DNA of 41,780 nt from an uncultured Bacteroidia bacterium (GTDB lineage Bacteria; Bacteroidota; Bacteroidia; Bacteroidales; UBA932): contig CADBAY010000012.1 in assembly GCA_902792815.1 (NCBI GenBank), positions 1 to 41,780 on the forward strand, given 5' to 3'. The notes beneath the pieces were generated by a model, which was not told the origin of the DNA, did no database searches, and saw only the letters and a list, made by a program, of their open reading frames with translations. The position numbers and the translations under genes are program-made. This document shows, piece after piece, positions 16,505-25,613 of the stretch. Each line of letters begins with the position of its first letter. Position 1 is the first letter of the stretch.

Positions 16505-17929
16505 ATGAACGAGAACGACAAACATATAAGTATCTGGAATCACTTCCTGCGGATTGTGGAGCAGATCGTGGAACCTCAAAAGTACACGACCTGGTTCAAG
16601 CCCGTAAGGCCCGTCTCCATGGTGGATTCGACCCTCACCGTAGAGGTGCCGTCGGATTTCTTCCGGGAGTATCTCGAGGCTACTTATCTGGATGTCATCA
16701 AAAAGACTCTCAAGCGGGTTATCGGTGCGGATGCCAAGCTGGTGTATCTGGTCAGGGCCGTCAGCGGCCAGCCTGCCATAGCCGTCCCCGCCGCAGCCGC
16801 CCTCGCCCCTGTCAACAGAGAAGTGAGTGTAAACATCAACCCCTCCGGCAATACCAATCCATTCGTATATCCCGGCATACAGAAGATTCAGATCAATCCT
16901 AAACTGAACCCTGTTTATTGTTTCACCAACTTCATCGTAGGCGAGTGCAACAAGATGGGATATACTGCGGGCTCTGCCATATCCGCCGCTCCCGGCAAGA
17001 CGTCATTCAATCCGCTGTTTATCTTCGGCGGCCCCGGCCTCGGCAAGACCCATCTCGCCCAGGCTATAGGTATTGCCATCCACGAGAAGTTCCCCGAACT
17101 CATAGTCCTGTATGTCGGGGGGCACGAGTTCAAGACTCAGTATATGGATGCCGTCAACGTGCGTAACAAACTGACGGACTTCCTTAGCTTCTACAAGAAG
17201 ATCGACGTTCTCATCGTGGACGATATCCAGGACCTTCAGGGCCCCGGGACCCAGAATGCGTTCTTCAACATTTTCAACCACCTCCACCAGAGCGGCAAGC
17301 AGTTGGTTTTCACTTCCGACCGTCCGCCGGTGGATCTGCAGAATTTCGAGGACAGGCTTCTTTCGCGTTTCAAATGGGGACTTTCTGTCGAGCTGATGCA
17401 CCCCGACTACAACACGCGCCTTCAGATGCTCAAGTCTTTGTGCGTACGCGAGGGCGTAACTATAGGTGATGATGTGCTTGAGTATCTTGCCTCGCATATC
17501 AAGACCAATTTCAGGGAGTTGGAAGGTGCGTTCCTGTCGGTTATGGCATACGCTACCGCCATGCACGCCGAGAATTCAGTCGAGCTTGCCGCCAAGGTTA
17601 CCGACAAGATAGTGAATTCTTCCGTCAGGGAGATAAGCATTGGCACGGTTCAGTCGGCAGTGTGCGATTATTTCAACATCACTCCCGAGGAGCTTGTATC
17701 CAAGTCACGCAAGCGCCAGATCGTGCAGGCGCGCCAGATATCCATGTATCTGTGCCGCAATCTCATCAGCAACTGCTCGCTGTCCACTATCGGCGCCCAG
17801 ACGGGCGGTAAGGATCACGCCACCGTGCTGCATTCCTGCAATATAGTGTCTGACCTCATGGCTACGGACCGTATGTTCAAGAAGTACGTATCCGACCTCG
17901 AGGCGCGCTTGATGCCCAACGAGTCATAA
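16505..17929 (+). CDS. dnaA: Chromosomal replication initiator DnaA
   Basis: DnaA binds origin DNA boxes and, with ATP, melts the origin and helps load the helicase. The 474-residue product has domain I (~1-85), a variable linker rich in Ala/Pro (~86-125) and the AAA+ domain III with Walker A GGPGLGKT (~175-182) and Walker B VLIVDDIQ (~235-242). Domain IV carries the signature GGKDHATVLH (~443-452), which contacts the DnaA box. Length is normal. I chose the ATG at 16505; the frame is open upstream from a TTG at 16463, but that stretch lacks family similarity. It is followed 16 nt later by the dipeptidase gene. Confidence 0.98.
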   Translation: MNENDKHISIWNHFLRIVEQIVEPQKYTTWFKPVRPVSMVDSTLTVEVPSDFFREYLEATYLDVIKKTLKRVIGADAKLVYLVRAVSGQPAIAVPAAAALAPVNREVSVNINPSGNTNPFVYPGIQKIQINPKLNPVYCFTNFIVGECNKMGYTAGSAISAAPGKTSFNPLFIFGGPGLGKTHLAQAIGIAIHEKFPELIVLYVGGHEFKTQYMDAVNVRNKLTDFLSFYKKIDVLIVDDIQDLQGPGTQNAFFNIFNHLHQSGKQLVFTSDRPPVDLQNFEDRLLSRFKWGLSVELMHPDYNTRLQMLKSLCVREGVTIGDDVLEYLASHIKTNFRELEGAFLSVMAYATAMHAENSVELAAKVTDKIVNSSVREISIGTVQSAVCDYFNITPEELVSKSRKRQIVQARQISMYLCRNLISNCSLSTIGAQTGGKDHATVLHSCNIVSDLMATDRMFKKYVSDLEARLMPNES

Positions 17930-17945
17930 TTCAACCGTTAAAAAT

Positions 17946-19367
17946 ATGCATTCAGAACACGTACTTGATATCTTCAAGGAAATAACACGTATCCCCCGCG
18001 AGTCTGGTCACGAGGGCCCTGTTACCGACTGGCTCTGCAATTGGGCAAAGGCCCGCTCGCTCTCCTGCAAAAGAGACGCTACCGGCAATGTGCTGATTAC
18101 CCGCGAGGCGGCACCCGGCAAAGAGAATGTTCCGACTATAGTGCTTCAGGCCCATCAAGATATGGTGTGCGAGAAGAAGGCGGGCTTTAAGTTCGATTTT
18201 CGCAAGGATCCTATTCCGTATGTAATCAAAGACGGCTGGATGATTGCCGAGAACACTACCCTTGGGGCAGATGACGGCATAGGTATCGCCGCTGCGCTGG
18301 CTCTGCTTGAGGATGATGCTCCCACCGGACGCCTGGAGTGCCTTTTCACCATATCTGAAGAAACGGGAATGGACGGTGCAGAGGCACTGGAGGCCGGTTT
18401 CTTTGACGGCAAGACGCTTATCAACCTTGACTCCGAAGATGAGGGACAGCTTTTCATAGGCTGTGCGGGAGGCCTTAATACCAACATCAAATTCAGCGTC
18501 CGCAGGTCCGCTCCCGAACAGAATGCCAAACTTCTTTGCTGTACCATCTCGGGAGGCATTGGAGGGCATAGTGGAGACGATATCAACAAGGGCCGTGCAA
18601 ATACGGTGCAGCTTATGGCGCGCTTCCTTTATTCGCAGCTTGGCTCAGGCCTCAGGCTGGTGAGCATCGACGGCGGAGGAAAGCCCAATGCCATTGCCCG
18701 TGATTGCTCGGCGGTAGTATCGGTTTGCGATACGGCATCTTTTAAGAAAGCTTTCAAGGAGTTCGCCGCCGATATTAAAGAAGAGTTCCATGTGACCGAT
18801 CCCGGGCTTGAATTTGCTTGCGCCGCAGCACGTGGCGGATTGGATCCTGTCAGCCGTCCGGCCAGCGTCCGCATTATCACTTCGCTGTTTACCTCGCCTC
18901 ACGGAGTCGAGGCCATGAGCCAGGATATACCCGGCCTGGTTCAGACTTCCACCAATCTTGCCAGCGTCCGCACAAGTAAAGGAGTTGTCGAGGTGGTAAC
19001 CAGCCAGCGCAGTTCTGCCACCAGCGAGCGACGCGCAATGGCTGCAAAGGTAAGGGCCAACTTCGAAGCCGCCGGGGCAAAGGTCCGTCATATGTATGAG
19101 TATCCCGGCTGGAATCCCGATGTGAACTCCCATATTCTTGCCTGCACGGTTGCAGCTTACCGCAAGCTCTTCTCCACTGAGCCGGAAGTGAAGGCTATAC
19201 ATGCCGGCCTGGAATGCGGTCTCTTCCTTCAGAAATTCCCCGGGCTGGACATGATTTCATTCGGTCCCACCCTGCGCGGCGTACATGCACCCGGCGAGAA
19301 GCTGGAGCTTTCGTCGATGGATAAATTCGTGGCCCTCCTTGAGGAGGTAGTGAGAAATTACGAATAG
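17946..19367 (+). CDS. pepD: Cytosolic beta-alanyl/aminoacyl-histidine dipeptidase (M20 family, PepD-like)
   Basis: This cytosolic non-specific dipeptidase (Xaa-His dipeptidase) cleaves unblocked dipeptides using two zinc ions. The 473-residue protein has the M20 metal-site motifs in order: QAHQDMV (~61-67), LGADDGIG (~100-107), ISEETGMDG with the catalytic Glu, and LDSEDEG. The dimerisation insert follows and the C-terminal ligand His lies in GVHAPGE. Length and order match PepD of enteric bacteria and Bacteroidota. It lies between dnaA (16 nt) and rpe (6 nt) on the same strand, so it is probably in one transcript; no functional link to either is evident. Confidence 0.93.
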   Translation: MHSEHVLDIFKEITRIPRESGHEGPVTDWLCNWAKARSLSCKRDATGNVLITREAAPGKENVPTIVLQAHQDMVCEKKAGFKFDFRKDPIPYVIKDGWMIAENTTLGADDGIGIAAALALLEDDAPTGRLECLFTISEETGMDGAEALEAGFFDGKTLINLDSEDEGQLFIGCAGGLNTNIKFSVRRSAPEQNAKLLCCTISGGIGGHSGDDINKGRANTVQLMARFLYSQLGSGLRLVSIDGGGKPNAIARDCSAVVSVCDTASFKKAFKEFAADIKEEFHVTDPGLEFACAAARGGLDPVSRPASVRIITSLFTSPHGVEAMSQDIPGLVQTSTNLASVRTSKGVVEVVTSQRSSATSERRAMAAKVRANFEAAGAKVRHMYEYPGWNPDVNSHILACTVAAYRKLFSTEPEVKAIHAGLECGLFLQKFPGLDMISFGPTLRGVHAPGEKLELSSMDKFVALLEEVVRNYE

Positions 19368-19373
19368 GGTAGT

Positions 19374-20018
19374 ATGCTGGTATCTCCTTCATTGCTCGCG
19401 GCCGATTTCCTTTCGCTCCGCACCGAGGTCGAACTTCTGAACAAGGGCGCCGACTGGATTCACCTGGACGTTATGGACGGGACTCTTGTCCCCAATATAT
19501 CGTTCGGTTTCAGCGTGATAGATCCGCTTTCGAAGATCGCCGCAAAGCCTATGGACACCCACCTGATGGTAGTGCATCCGGAACGCTGGTTCGAGAGGCT
19601 TGCCGCTGACGGGGTATCTTATGTGAGTTTTCACCTTGAGGCAGCCGGCAGGAGGACCTCCGCCCTGATCGGGCAAATTCACTCTTTGGGCATGAAAGCT
19701 GGGGTTGCCATCAATCCCGACATTGAGGTCAGCAAGCTTTTCCCGTATATCGGGAAGGCCGATTTCTTTTTGATTATGAGTGTGTTCGCCGGTTTTGGCG
19801 GACAAAAGTTCATATACGAAAGCCTTGACCGTATAGCCACGCTTCGCGCCGAAATTACAAGACGCGGATGTGAGGCTCTCATTGAGGTGGACGGCGGTGT
19901 TTCAGAGAGCAACGCGTCCGCCCTCAGGCAGTCCGGAGCAGATGTGCTGGTAGCAGGTAGTTCCGTTTTTCGTTCGGACGACCCGCTTGCCGCTATGGCT
20001 GCTCTCCGTCAAGCCTGA
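19374..20018 (+). CDS. rpe: Ribulose-phosphate 3-epimerase
   Basis: Rpe interconverts D-ribulose 5-phosphate and D-xylulose 5-phosphate in the pentose phosphate pathway. The 214-residue TIM-barrel protein starts with the family's VSPSLLAADF and has the catalytic HLDVMDG (~31-37), THLMV (~63-67) and EVDGGV near the C-terminus. It ends with the phosphate-binding VAGSSVF. In most homologues a Met-x-V-x-PGF loop is found where this protein has IMSVFAGFGGQKF, a small variation. The ATG at 19374 is 6 nt from the preceding stop. The 3' end overlaps birA by 26 bp, tail to tail. Confidence 0.95.
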   Translation: MLVSPSLLAADFLSLRTEVELLNKGADWIHLDVMDGTLVPNISFGFSVIDPLSKIAAKPMDTHLMVVHPERWFERLAADGVSYVSFHLEAAGRRTSALIGQIHSLGMKAGVAINPDIEVSKLFPYIGKADFFLIMSVFAGFGGQKFIYESLDRIATLRAEITRRGCEALIEVDGGVSESNASALRQSGADVLVAGSSVFRSDDPLAAMAALRQA

Positions 20019-20613
20019 AAAGATACTTTTCAAATTCTTCTTGCAAAGACGATCTGCCGTTGCTTGTGTCCATCAGGGCAAAGCGGCGGCAGATTTTGGA
20101 TACAAGGGCTTCGAGCTCCTTGACGGTATCGTAATGAACGCCGGTTAATTGTTTGAGGCTGACCGGATTGGGAAGCTCTTCAGGCCAGCGTTCTTCGTTC
20201 AGGTTGAGGCCTATTCCTATGATGCTGTGGCGTATCTGCTTGCCTTCCAGGATATTCTCGATGAGGATTCCGCAAATTTTCTTGTCGCCGACCCAAATGT
20301 CGTTGGGCCATTTGATACGGGCTTCGACGCCCTTTTCCAGCAGATAGTCGCGCAGGCCCAGGGTGGTGGCGCAGGTGATGAGCAGCATATCGTCGGTTAC
20401 AAGGTCCCGGGGGTTGAAAAGCATGCTGAAAGTGAGGTTAAGCCCCTTGGTAGAATACCATGTGTGAGTGCCCTGGCCCCTACCCGCCGTCTGCTCCACG
20501 GTGGCTATCACTGACATATTGTCACACTCCCCGATCCTGTCCCTGAGCGTCCTGTTAGTGGATTCTGCTGTATCTAACCATATTATATGAGGGGAGCTTT
20601 GGCTTGGTGTCAT
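19993..20613 (-). CDS. birA: Biotin--[acetyl-CoA-carboxylase] ligase, short form
   Basis: The enzyme activates biotin as biotinyl-AMP and attaches it to the carrier protein of biotin-dependent carboxylases. The 206-residue product has the biotin-binding AGRGQGTHTW (~44-53; GRGR-like loop), the adenylate-site KWPNDIWV and KKICGILIE, then the helical end of the catalytic domain. It lacks the N-terminal HTH of bifunctional repressors. It also stops at FRLDGEQP, so the small SH3-like C-terminal domain of most group I ligases seems to be absent. I chose the ATG at 20613 because the frame upstream crosses ftsH. The stop lies inside the 3' end of rpe. Start spacing and promoter box are shared with ftsH. 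Confidence 0.9.
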   Translation of the reverse strand: MTPSQSSPHIIWLDTAESTNRTLRDRIGECDNMSVIATVEQTAGRGQGTHTWYSTKGLNLTFSMLFNPRDLVTDDMLLITCATTLGLRDYLLEKGVEARIKWPNDIWVGDKKICGILIENILEGKQIRHSIIGIGLNLNEERWPEELPNPVSLKQLTGVHYDTVKELEALVSKICRRFALMDTSNGRSSLQEEFEKYLFRLDGEQP

Positions 20614-20621
20614 TTTTGTTG

Positions 20622-20629
20622 TATATTTG
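20622..20629 (+). promoter_or_regulatory. Predicted -7 box for ftsH operon
   Basis: TATATTTG matches TAnnTTTG, 20 nt before the ftsH ATG. A TTTG at 20598-20601 lies 20 nt upstream, the right spacing for a Bacteroidota -33 element. Confidence 0.6.
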
Positions 20630-20634
20630 CGCTG

Positions 20635-20642
20635 CAAAAATA
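20635..20642 (-). promoter_or_regulatory. Predicted -7 box for birA
   Basis: TATTTTTG on the minus strand matches TAnnTTTG, about 21 nt before the birA ATG. It faces the ftsH box with a 5-nt gap, so each start site should lie in or beside the other box. Confidence 0.5.
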
Positions 20643-20649
20643 TCATAAA

Positions 20650-22605
20650 ATGCCAGAAAATCAAAACAAAGATAGGAAACCCAAAGTGCGCATTGTCCGT
20701 ATCAACCTCAGCTGGATTTTTTACCTGCTGCTGATTGTCAGTATAGGATGGATGCTCTTCAGCAACCGTTCCATGCCCGAAAAGGTGGAATGGGCTCAAG
20801 TTGAAGAAATGATCAAGGAGGGCGATGTCAAGGAGGTTAATTACGTCCGGAATGACTTCAAGGGTACGGTATCCCTGCGTCCCGAGTCGGTACAGAAATA
20901 TAGCAAGCTGTTTCCCGGCGGAACTCCTCCCAAGAGTTCTCCTCAGTTCTTCTTCCTGACTTCAACCAAGTTCGATCCCGAAACTACCTTCTCGGCCCTC
21001 AATGATGAGTTGCCGCAGGAGTCGCGTGTCAAACTCATTATAGAGAATAACGAAAACATCTGGAGAGGCCTTCTGGAATGGCTTCCCCTGGTGGTCCTGG
21101 TGGTGCTGTGGATCTTCATGATGCGCGGCATGACACGCAACATGGGGGGCGGTGCCGGCGGAGCAGGCGGCATGAATCCGTTCAATGTGGGTAAGGCCAA
21201 CGGCAAACTCGCCGACAAAGACAAAGTCAAGGTGACTTTCAAAGATGTCGCCGGCTTGTACGGAGCCAAGGAAGAAGTGATGGAGATTGTGGATTTCCTC
21301 CGCAACCCCAAGAAGTACACTGCTCTCGGCGGCAAGATCCCCAAGGGCGCTTTGCTCGTAGGCCCTCCCGGAACAGGAAAGACCTTGCTGGCCAAGGCTG
21401 TAGCAGGTGAGGCCGACGTGCCTTTCTTCAGCATCAGCGGCTCGGACTTCGTGGAGATGTTCGTGGGAGTCGGTGCTTCCAGGGTCAGGGATCTGTTCGC
21501 TCAGGCCAAAGAAAAGGCTCCCTGCATTGTGTTCATCGACGAGATTGACGCAGTGGGACGCGCCCGCGGAAAGAATGTAGGTTTCAGCAGCAACGACGAG
21601 AGGGAGAATACCCTTAACCAGCTCCTTACCGAGATGGATGGCTTCGGCACCAATTCCGGCGTAATAGTGCTTGCTGCTACCAACAGGGCCGACATACTGG
21701 ACAAGGCGCTTATGAGGGCGGGGCGTTTCGACCGCCAGATACACGTCACCCTTCCCGATCTCAACGAGCGTAAGGAGATTTTCCAGGTTCATCTCAAGCC
21801 ACTCAAGCTGGCTTCCGATTTCGACCTTGACCTTATAGCCAAGAATACTCCGGGATTCTCCGGAGCCGATATCGCCAATGTCTGTAACGAAGCGGCCCTT
21901 ACCGCAGCACGCAAAGGCAAAACGGATGTGAACAATCAGGATTTCTCCGATGCCGTAGACCGCGTGGTTGGCGGAATCGAAAGGAAGAAGACCATTATGT
22001 CGCCCCAGGAAAAGCGTATCACCGCTTTCCACGAGGCGGGACATGCGGTTGCTGGTTGGCTGCTGCCCGGTTGCGATCCTGTGCTCAAGGTATCGATCAT
22101 ACCCCGCGGACAGGCCCTCGGCCTCACCTGGAGCCTTCCGGACGAGAAGGTTATGGTTTCCAAGTCGGACCTTATGGATGAAATGTGCTGCCTGGTAGGC
22201 GGTAGAGTCGCCGAAGAGCTCGTCAACGATGGAGTACCTTGTACCGGAGCCCTGAACGACTTCGAGCGAATGACCAAAATTGCCTATGCCATGGTAACTT
22301 ACTATGGAATGAGCGACAAAGTAGGTAATCTTTCGTTCTACGACTCCACGGGCGCCGGCGGATATGAACTTACCAAGCCATACAGCGAGAAGACAGCCGA
22401 ACTTATTGACGCGGAGGCCAAGGCCCTTGTTAACGAGGTCACTGCTCGCACGCGTAAGATATTGACCGATAATTGGGATGGTCTTTCGCAGCTGGCAGGG
22501 CTCCTGATAGAGAAAGAGGTCATAATGGCCGAAGATATAGAAAGAATTTTCGGCCCCAAGGCCGGCAAGCACGGAGAGGAGAGGCTTAAGAAAGACGATG
22601 AATAA
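20650..22605 (+). CDS. ftsH: ATP-dependent zinc metalloprotease FtsH
   Basis: FtsH is a hexameric inner-membrane AAA+ protease that extracts and degrades membrane and some soluble proteins. The 651-residue product has TM1 (~21-37), a periplasmic domain (~40-140), TM2 (~143-160) and a Gly/Met-rich linker. The AAA+ module has GPPGTGKT (~238-245), FIDEIDAVG (~295-303) and the second region of homology RAGRFDRQ. The zinc site HEAGH is at ~461-465. Length is normal. The ATG at 20650 follows from the family start. The gene overlaps cdsA by 8 bp and probably forms an operon with cdsA and psd. Confidence 0.98.
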   Translation: MPENQNKDRKPKVRIVRINLSWIFYLLLIVSIGWMLFSNRSMPEKVEWAQVEEMIKEGDVKEVNYVRNDFKGTVSLRPESVQKYSKLFPGGTPPKSSPQFFFLTSTKFDPETTFSALNDELPQESRVKLIIENNENIWRGLLEWLPLVVLVVLWIFMMRGMTRNMGGGAGGAGGMNPFNVGKANGKLADKDKVKVTFKDVAGLYGAKEEVMEIVDFLRNPKKYTALGGKIPKGALLVGPPGTGKTLLAKAVAGEADVPFFSISGSDFVEMFVGVGASRVRDLFAQAKEKAPCIVFIDEIDAVGRARGKNVGFSSNDERENTLNQLLTEMDGFGTNSGVIVLAATNRADILDKALMRAGRFDRQIHVTLPDLNERKEIFQVHLKPLKLASDFDLDLIAKNTPGFSGADIANVCNEAALTAARKGKTDVNNQDFSDAVDRVVGGIERKKTIMSPQEKRITAFHEAGHAVAGWLLPGCDPVLKVSIIPRGQALGLTWSLPDEKVMVSKSDLMDEMCCLVGGRVAEELVNDGVPCTGALNDFERMTKIAYAMVTYYGMSDKVGNLSFYDSTGAGGYELTKPYSEKTAELIDAEAKALVNEVTARTRKILTDNWDGLSQLAGLLIEKEVIMAEDIERIFGPKAGKHGEERLKKDDE

Positions 22606-23428
22606 TTTCCTTGTAAGAACGATAGCAGGGGCAGTGTTCCTGGCACTGATGGTCTGTGGAATGATGTTCCATCCGCTGGCCTTCGGCGTCTTGTTTCTGG
22701 TGGCCATGTACATGGCGATGAGGGAATTCCTTCATATCACCCTCGGAGAGCGTTATGTCCTGCAGCAAAAGCTTGCCATCCTCTCAGCCGCCGTGGCCTT
22801 TATCGTTTGCATGTGCTGCTGCTTCTACGGCCTGGAGGTCAGGTTCCTCTCGCTTGCTCTCATACCGCTTTTTGCTCTTGCGCTTTCGGTTGTGCTATCC
22901 CGCTCGCACGATACTGTCGAGGATGTGGCAATGCCGTATATGTCGATACTCTACGTCGGCATGCCTTTCTGCCTCATGCCGCTCATGGTGTCGGAAGGAG
23001 GGGAGTTCGACGGTATGCGCCTGCTGGTGTTTTTCATCATTATCTGGTGTTCCGATGTAGGCGCTTATTCGCTTGGAACCTTATTCGGGCAGAAACCGGA
23101 TTCCCGTAAGCTCGCCCCTGCTATATCGCCCAAAAAATCGTGGTGGGGCTTCTGGGGCGGCATAGCTATGGCTGTGCTTGGAGCGTTTATCCTTTACCTT
23201 GTGGGATGGATGGATTACCCTCTGGTTCACTGCCTCATTCTTGGCGCCCTGGTGGCTGTTACAGGCGTGTGCGGCGACTTGTTCGAGAGCGTTTGGAAAC
23301 GCCGTTATGGCTTCAAAGACTCCGGTAACTGCATTCCCGGACACGGCGGAATGCTTGACCGCTTTGACAGTTCGCTCTTTGCAATCCCGTCGGTGTTCGT
23401 GTATCTTGCCCTGTCCGGACTTCTATGA
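22598..23428 (+). CDS. cdsA: Phosphatidate cytidylyltransferase
   Basis: CdsA makes CDP-diacylglycerol from phosphatidate and CTP at the inner membrane, the branch point of phospholipid synthesis. The 276-residue, multi-TM protein has the C-terminal family signature (KDSGNCIPGHGGMLDRFDS, ~243-261) and the upstream SPKKSWWGFWGG and WCSDVGAY segments. Its start overlaps ftsH by 8 bp and its stop overlaps psd by 4 bp (ATGA), pointing to co-translation. Confidence 0.96.
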   Translation: MNNFLVRTIAGAVFLALMVCGMMFHPLAFGVLFLVAMYMAMREFLHITLGERYVLQQKLAILSAAVAFIVCMCCCFYGLEVRFLSLALIPLFALALSVVLSRSHDTVEDVAMPYMSILYVGMPFCLMPLMVSEGGEFDGMRLLVFFIIIWCSDVGAYSLGTLFGQKPDSRKLAPAISPKKSWWGFWGGIAMAVLGAFILYLVGWMDYPLVHCLILGALVAVTGVCGDLFESVWKRRYGFKDSGNCIPGHGGMLDRFDSSLFAIPSVFVYLALSGLL

Positions 23429-24078
23429 GGCTTGACAAGAACACCTACGGAACGGTGTTGCTGGTATATGTCCTGAGCGTCGTTTTGGCTATTCTTTTGT
23501 TCCTTTTCGTGCAAACGGCATGGCTGGTATGGCCGCTTGCGGCCTTGCTGCTGTGCTTCTGCTTATGGCAGACTTATTTTCATATGGTACCCGACCGCAC
23601 GGGGGCCGGTTCTTCTTCGTTGGTTTCGTCGGTTGCCGACGGCAAGGTGGTACGCATCGGTAAGGCTTTTGAAACCTGCTACTTGTGCAGGGAGTGCCAG
23701 GTAGTGTCCGTCTACATGGACTTTTGGGATATGCACGCCAATTTCTGGCCTGTCACGGGAAGCGTTTCTTATACTATGTATCATCCGGGCGAGCATTTCC
23801 TGGCTTTCAAGCCTAAGGCTTCGGAAGAGAACGAGCACACTTGTACATGCATCCGCACGCCCGACGGCAAGGATGTGTTCTTCAAGCAGCTGGCAGGAGG
23901 GTTTGCACGCCGTATAGTTTGTTATGCCCGGGAAGGACTGGACGTCACGGCCGGAGAACAGTGCGGTATTATAAAGTTCGGTTCGCGAATAGATATTTAT
24001 CTCCCGCTGGATGCGGAGATTCTGGTAGAGAAAGGGCAGTACGTCCGTGCATGCGAAACAATAATAGCCAGGCTCTAG
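23425..24078 (+). CDS. psd: Phosphatidylserine decarboxylase family protein
   Basis: Psd makes phosphatidylethanolamine from phosphatidylserine, using a pyruvoyl group formed by self-cleavage. The 217-residue protein has two N-terminal TM segments (~8-28, 31-50) and the short (archaeal/PssD-like) type of decarboxylase domain. VADGKVVRI (~70-78), SVYMDFWDMHANFWPV (~95-110) and KFGSRID (184-190) are recognisable; cleavage would be between Gly186 and Ser187 to give the pyruvoyl subunit. It is the last gene of ftsH-cdsA-psd. The order fits lipid head-group synthesis, but no pssA-like synthase is in the window. Confidence 0.9.
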   Translation: MRLDKNTYGTVLLVYVLSVVLAILLFLFVQTAWLVWPLAALLLCFCLWQTYFHMVPDRTGAGSSSLVSSVADGKVVRIGKAFETCYLCRECQVVSVYMDFWDMHANFWPVTGSVSYTMYHPGEHFLAFKPKASEENEHTCTCIRTPDGKDVFFKQLAGGFARRIVCYAREGLDVTAGEQCGIIKFGSRIDIYLPLDAEILVEKGQYVRACETIIARL

Positions 24079-24096
24079 GGCCCGGCTATTATTGTT
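24057..24096. terminator. Hairpin at the psd end, between convergent genes
   Basis: A 13-bp perfect stem (24057-24069 with 24084-24096) encloses a 14-nt loop that contains the psd stop region. It lacks a T-run on either side, so it may stop polymerase with Rho or protect the mRNA 3' end. It separates psd (+) from the DUF4301 gene (-). Confidence 0.55.
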
Positions 24097-24112
24097 CAGG
24101 GATGCGGCCAGA

Positions 24113-25606
24113 CTACCTGTGAGCCGGGCGGAGCAAGTCCATAACCGTCTTTACCGGATTGAAAGTCTCGGCAGGAACCTCAACGAACAGGGTGTTCCAG
24201 TCCGACATGGATCCGTTCCAGAGGCCGGGAAGTTCCAGTGCCTTGAGAGGGCGTCCTTCGTAGCTCTTGCTGCTGATGAATCCTGTTTCTTCATCGACGT
24301 AATCGGGCAGATTGAATTTCTCCCCCTTATAGTCGAGCAGGCAGCAGACCAGGTCGACGGGGTTGAAATGCGTAGCCGCCTTGAGGGCTGCAACTGCAGC
24401 AGGATCGTCGGGATTGATTTGTGCTCCTTCCAGAATCTGCAGGGAAGTACTGCCGTCGGCTGCGCGTACAATGAAAGGACCGCCGCCGGGTTCTCCCTCG
24501 TTCTTGACCATTCCGCACACACGTATGGGGCGGTTGAGCTTAGCCCTCAGGGCCTCGGCGCGGTCGCGTGAATCCTTTGCCGGAGGCATTTCGATGCAGA
24601 GTTCATCGCGAAGGAATCCTTCGATCTCGTTACAGAGTTCCTGGCACTCGGGGGTCGCGAACGGATCGTCCTGATTCATATTGTTGGCAGGAATGTACAT
24701 GAAGTCGGCGATGTTCTTGCGCACCTCGGTAAGTTGGTCGAGGGTATAGAGATAGTCGAAAATGCGGTCGCGCAGCTCGAGGGCGCGGCCGATAAGGACC
24801 TTCTTCCACTTGTATGTAACGGGCTGCATGCGCTCTACGCACACGTTGTCGATGTTCTTGATGGATACCAGTTCCTCTTTGACGTTGTTCAGATTGTAGA
24901 TGAGTGCGCCGTGCCCTGCAGGACGGAAGAGGGGAGTACCGTCGGCTTTGAGGAATGGCTTGCCGTCGGGCGTGGCGGCCACGGTGTCGGTGGCTTTGTC
25001 CTGGTAGGTGAATTCTACGTTGTACTTTACTCCGTAACGCTCTTCATACTTGGCCTTGATATCTGAGAGGGCCGCTTCGAACAGCTCGCGGTGCTCGGGC
25101 GAGATGGTAACAACTATGTTCACGCTTCCGTCGGAGTTGCGCATATATGCCTGGCCTTCAACGAAATGCTCGGCAAGAGCGGTGCGGACTTCGTCGGGGT
25201 AGCGGTGAAACTTCAGCACGCCTTTGGGCTTTTTCCCGTAGCCGAGACCCTCTTCGCCCAGCAGCTTGCGGGCGGCGGTACGAGGGTCGTAAGGAGCCGT
25301 GCCGAATACGGCGGGGTCGTAGAAAGCAAAATTCTCCAGCTCGGAAGCAAGCTTGCGGACTGCGTCGTTCTCGGTCTCCTCACCTGCAAAAATGTCTTTA
25401 AACATCCTGGAAGCTGCTCCTGATGCAGGGACGAACTTGCAGCGACCTTCGGTCTGGATGGTGTCGGCAGAAGCTTCGGCGCGTGCCGCCTGCTCGGGAG
25501 TCAGTACTTCAATCCCGCGACCGGGAGTGGCGGGGGCGACGATATCGAGCCAGGGAAAACCCTTCTTGATGCGCTCGAGTTCGGCATTAATCTTAATGTT
25601 GTCCAT
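24113..25606 (-). CDS. DUF4301 family protein
   Basis: The 497-residue protein matches what I know of DUF4301, a family found mainly in Bacteroidota and described as nucleotide-diphospho-sugar-transferase-like; its reaction is not established. Visible features are the conserved FVPASGAASRMFKD (~58-71), GKKPKGVLKFHRY and a central GHGALIYNLN stretch. CGMVKNEGEPGGGPF follows in the C-terminal third. The Gly-Ala-Ser-rich FVPASGAASRM resembles the nucleotide-binding start of sugar-nucleotidyltransferases. There is no signal peptide or TM segment. It starts 7 nt after pdxB and is the last gene of the recF run. Confidence 0.85.
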   Translation of the reverse strand: MDNIKINAELERIKKGFPWLDIVAPATPGRGIEVLTPEQAARAEASADTIQTEGRCKFVPASGAASRMFKDIFAGEETENDAVRKLASELENFAFYDPAVFGTAPYDPRTAARKLLGEEGLGYGKKPKGVLKFHRYPDEVRTALAEHFVEGQAYMRNSDGSVNIVVTISPEHRELFEAALSDIKAKYEERYGVKYNVEFTYQDKATDTVAATPDGKPFLKADGTPLFRPAGHGALIYNLNNVKEELVSIKNIDNVCVERMQPVTYKWKKVLIGRALELRDRIFDYLYTLDQLTEVRKNIADFMYIPANNMNQDDPFATPECQELCNEIEGFLRDELCIEMPPAKDSRDRAEALRAKLNRPIRVCGMVKNEGEPGGGPFIVRAADGSTSLQILEGAQINPDDPAAVAALKAATHFNPVDLVCCLLDYKGEKFNLPDYVDEETGFISSKSYEGRPLKALELPGLWNGSMSDWNTLFVEVPAETFNPVKTVMDLLRPAHR

Positions 25607-25613
25607 ATGTGTG

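Noticed and set aside
20962-22713. 583-codon frame on the minus strand opposite ftsH
   Set aside because: It is an antisense shadow of ftsH, which has all its motifs on the plus strand.
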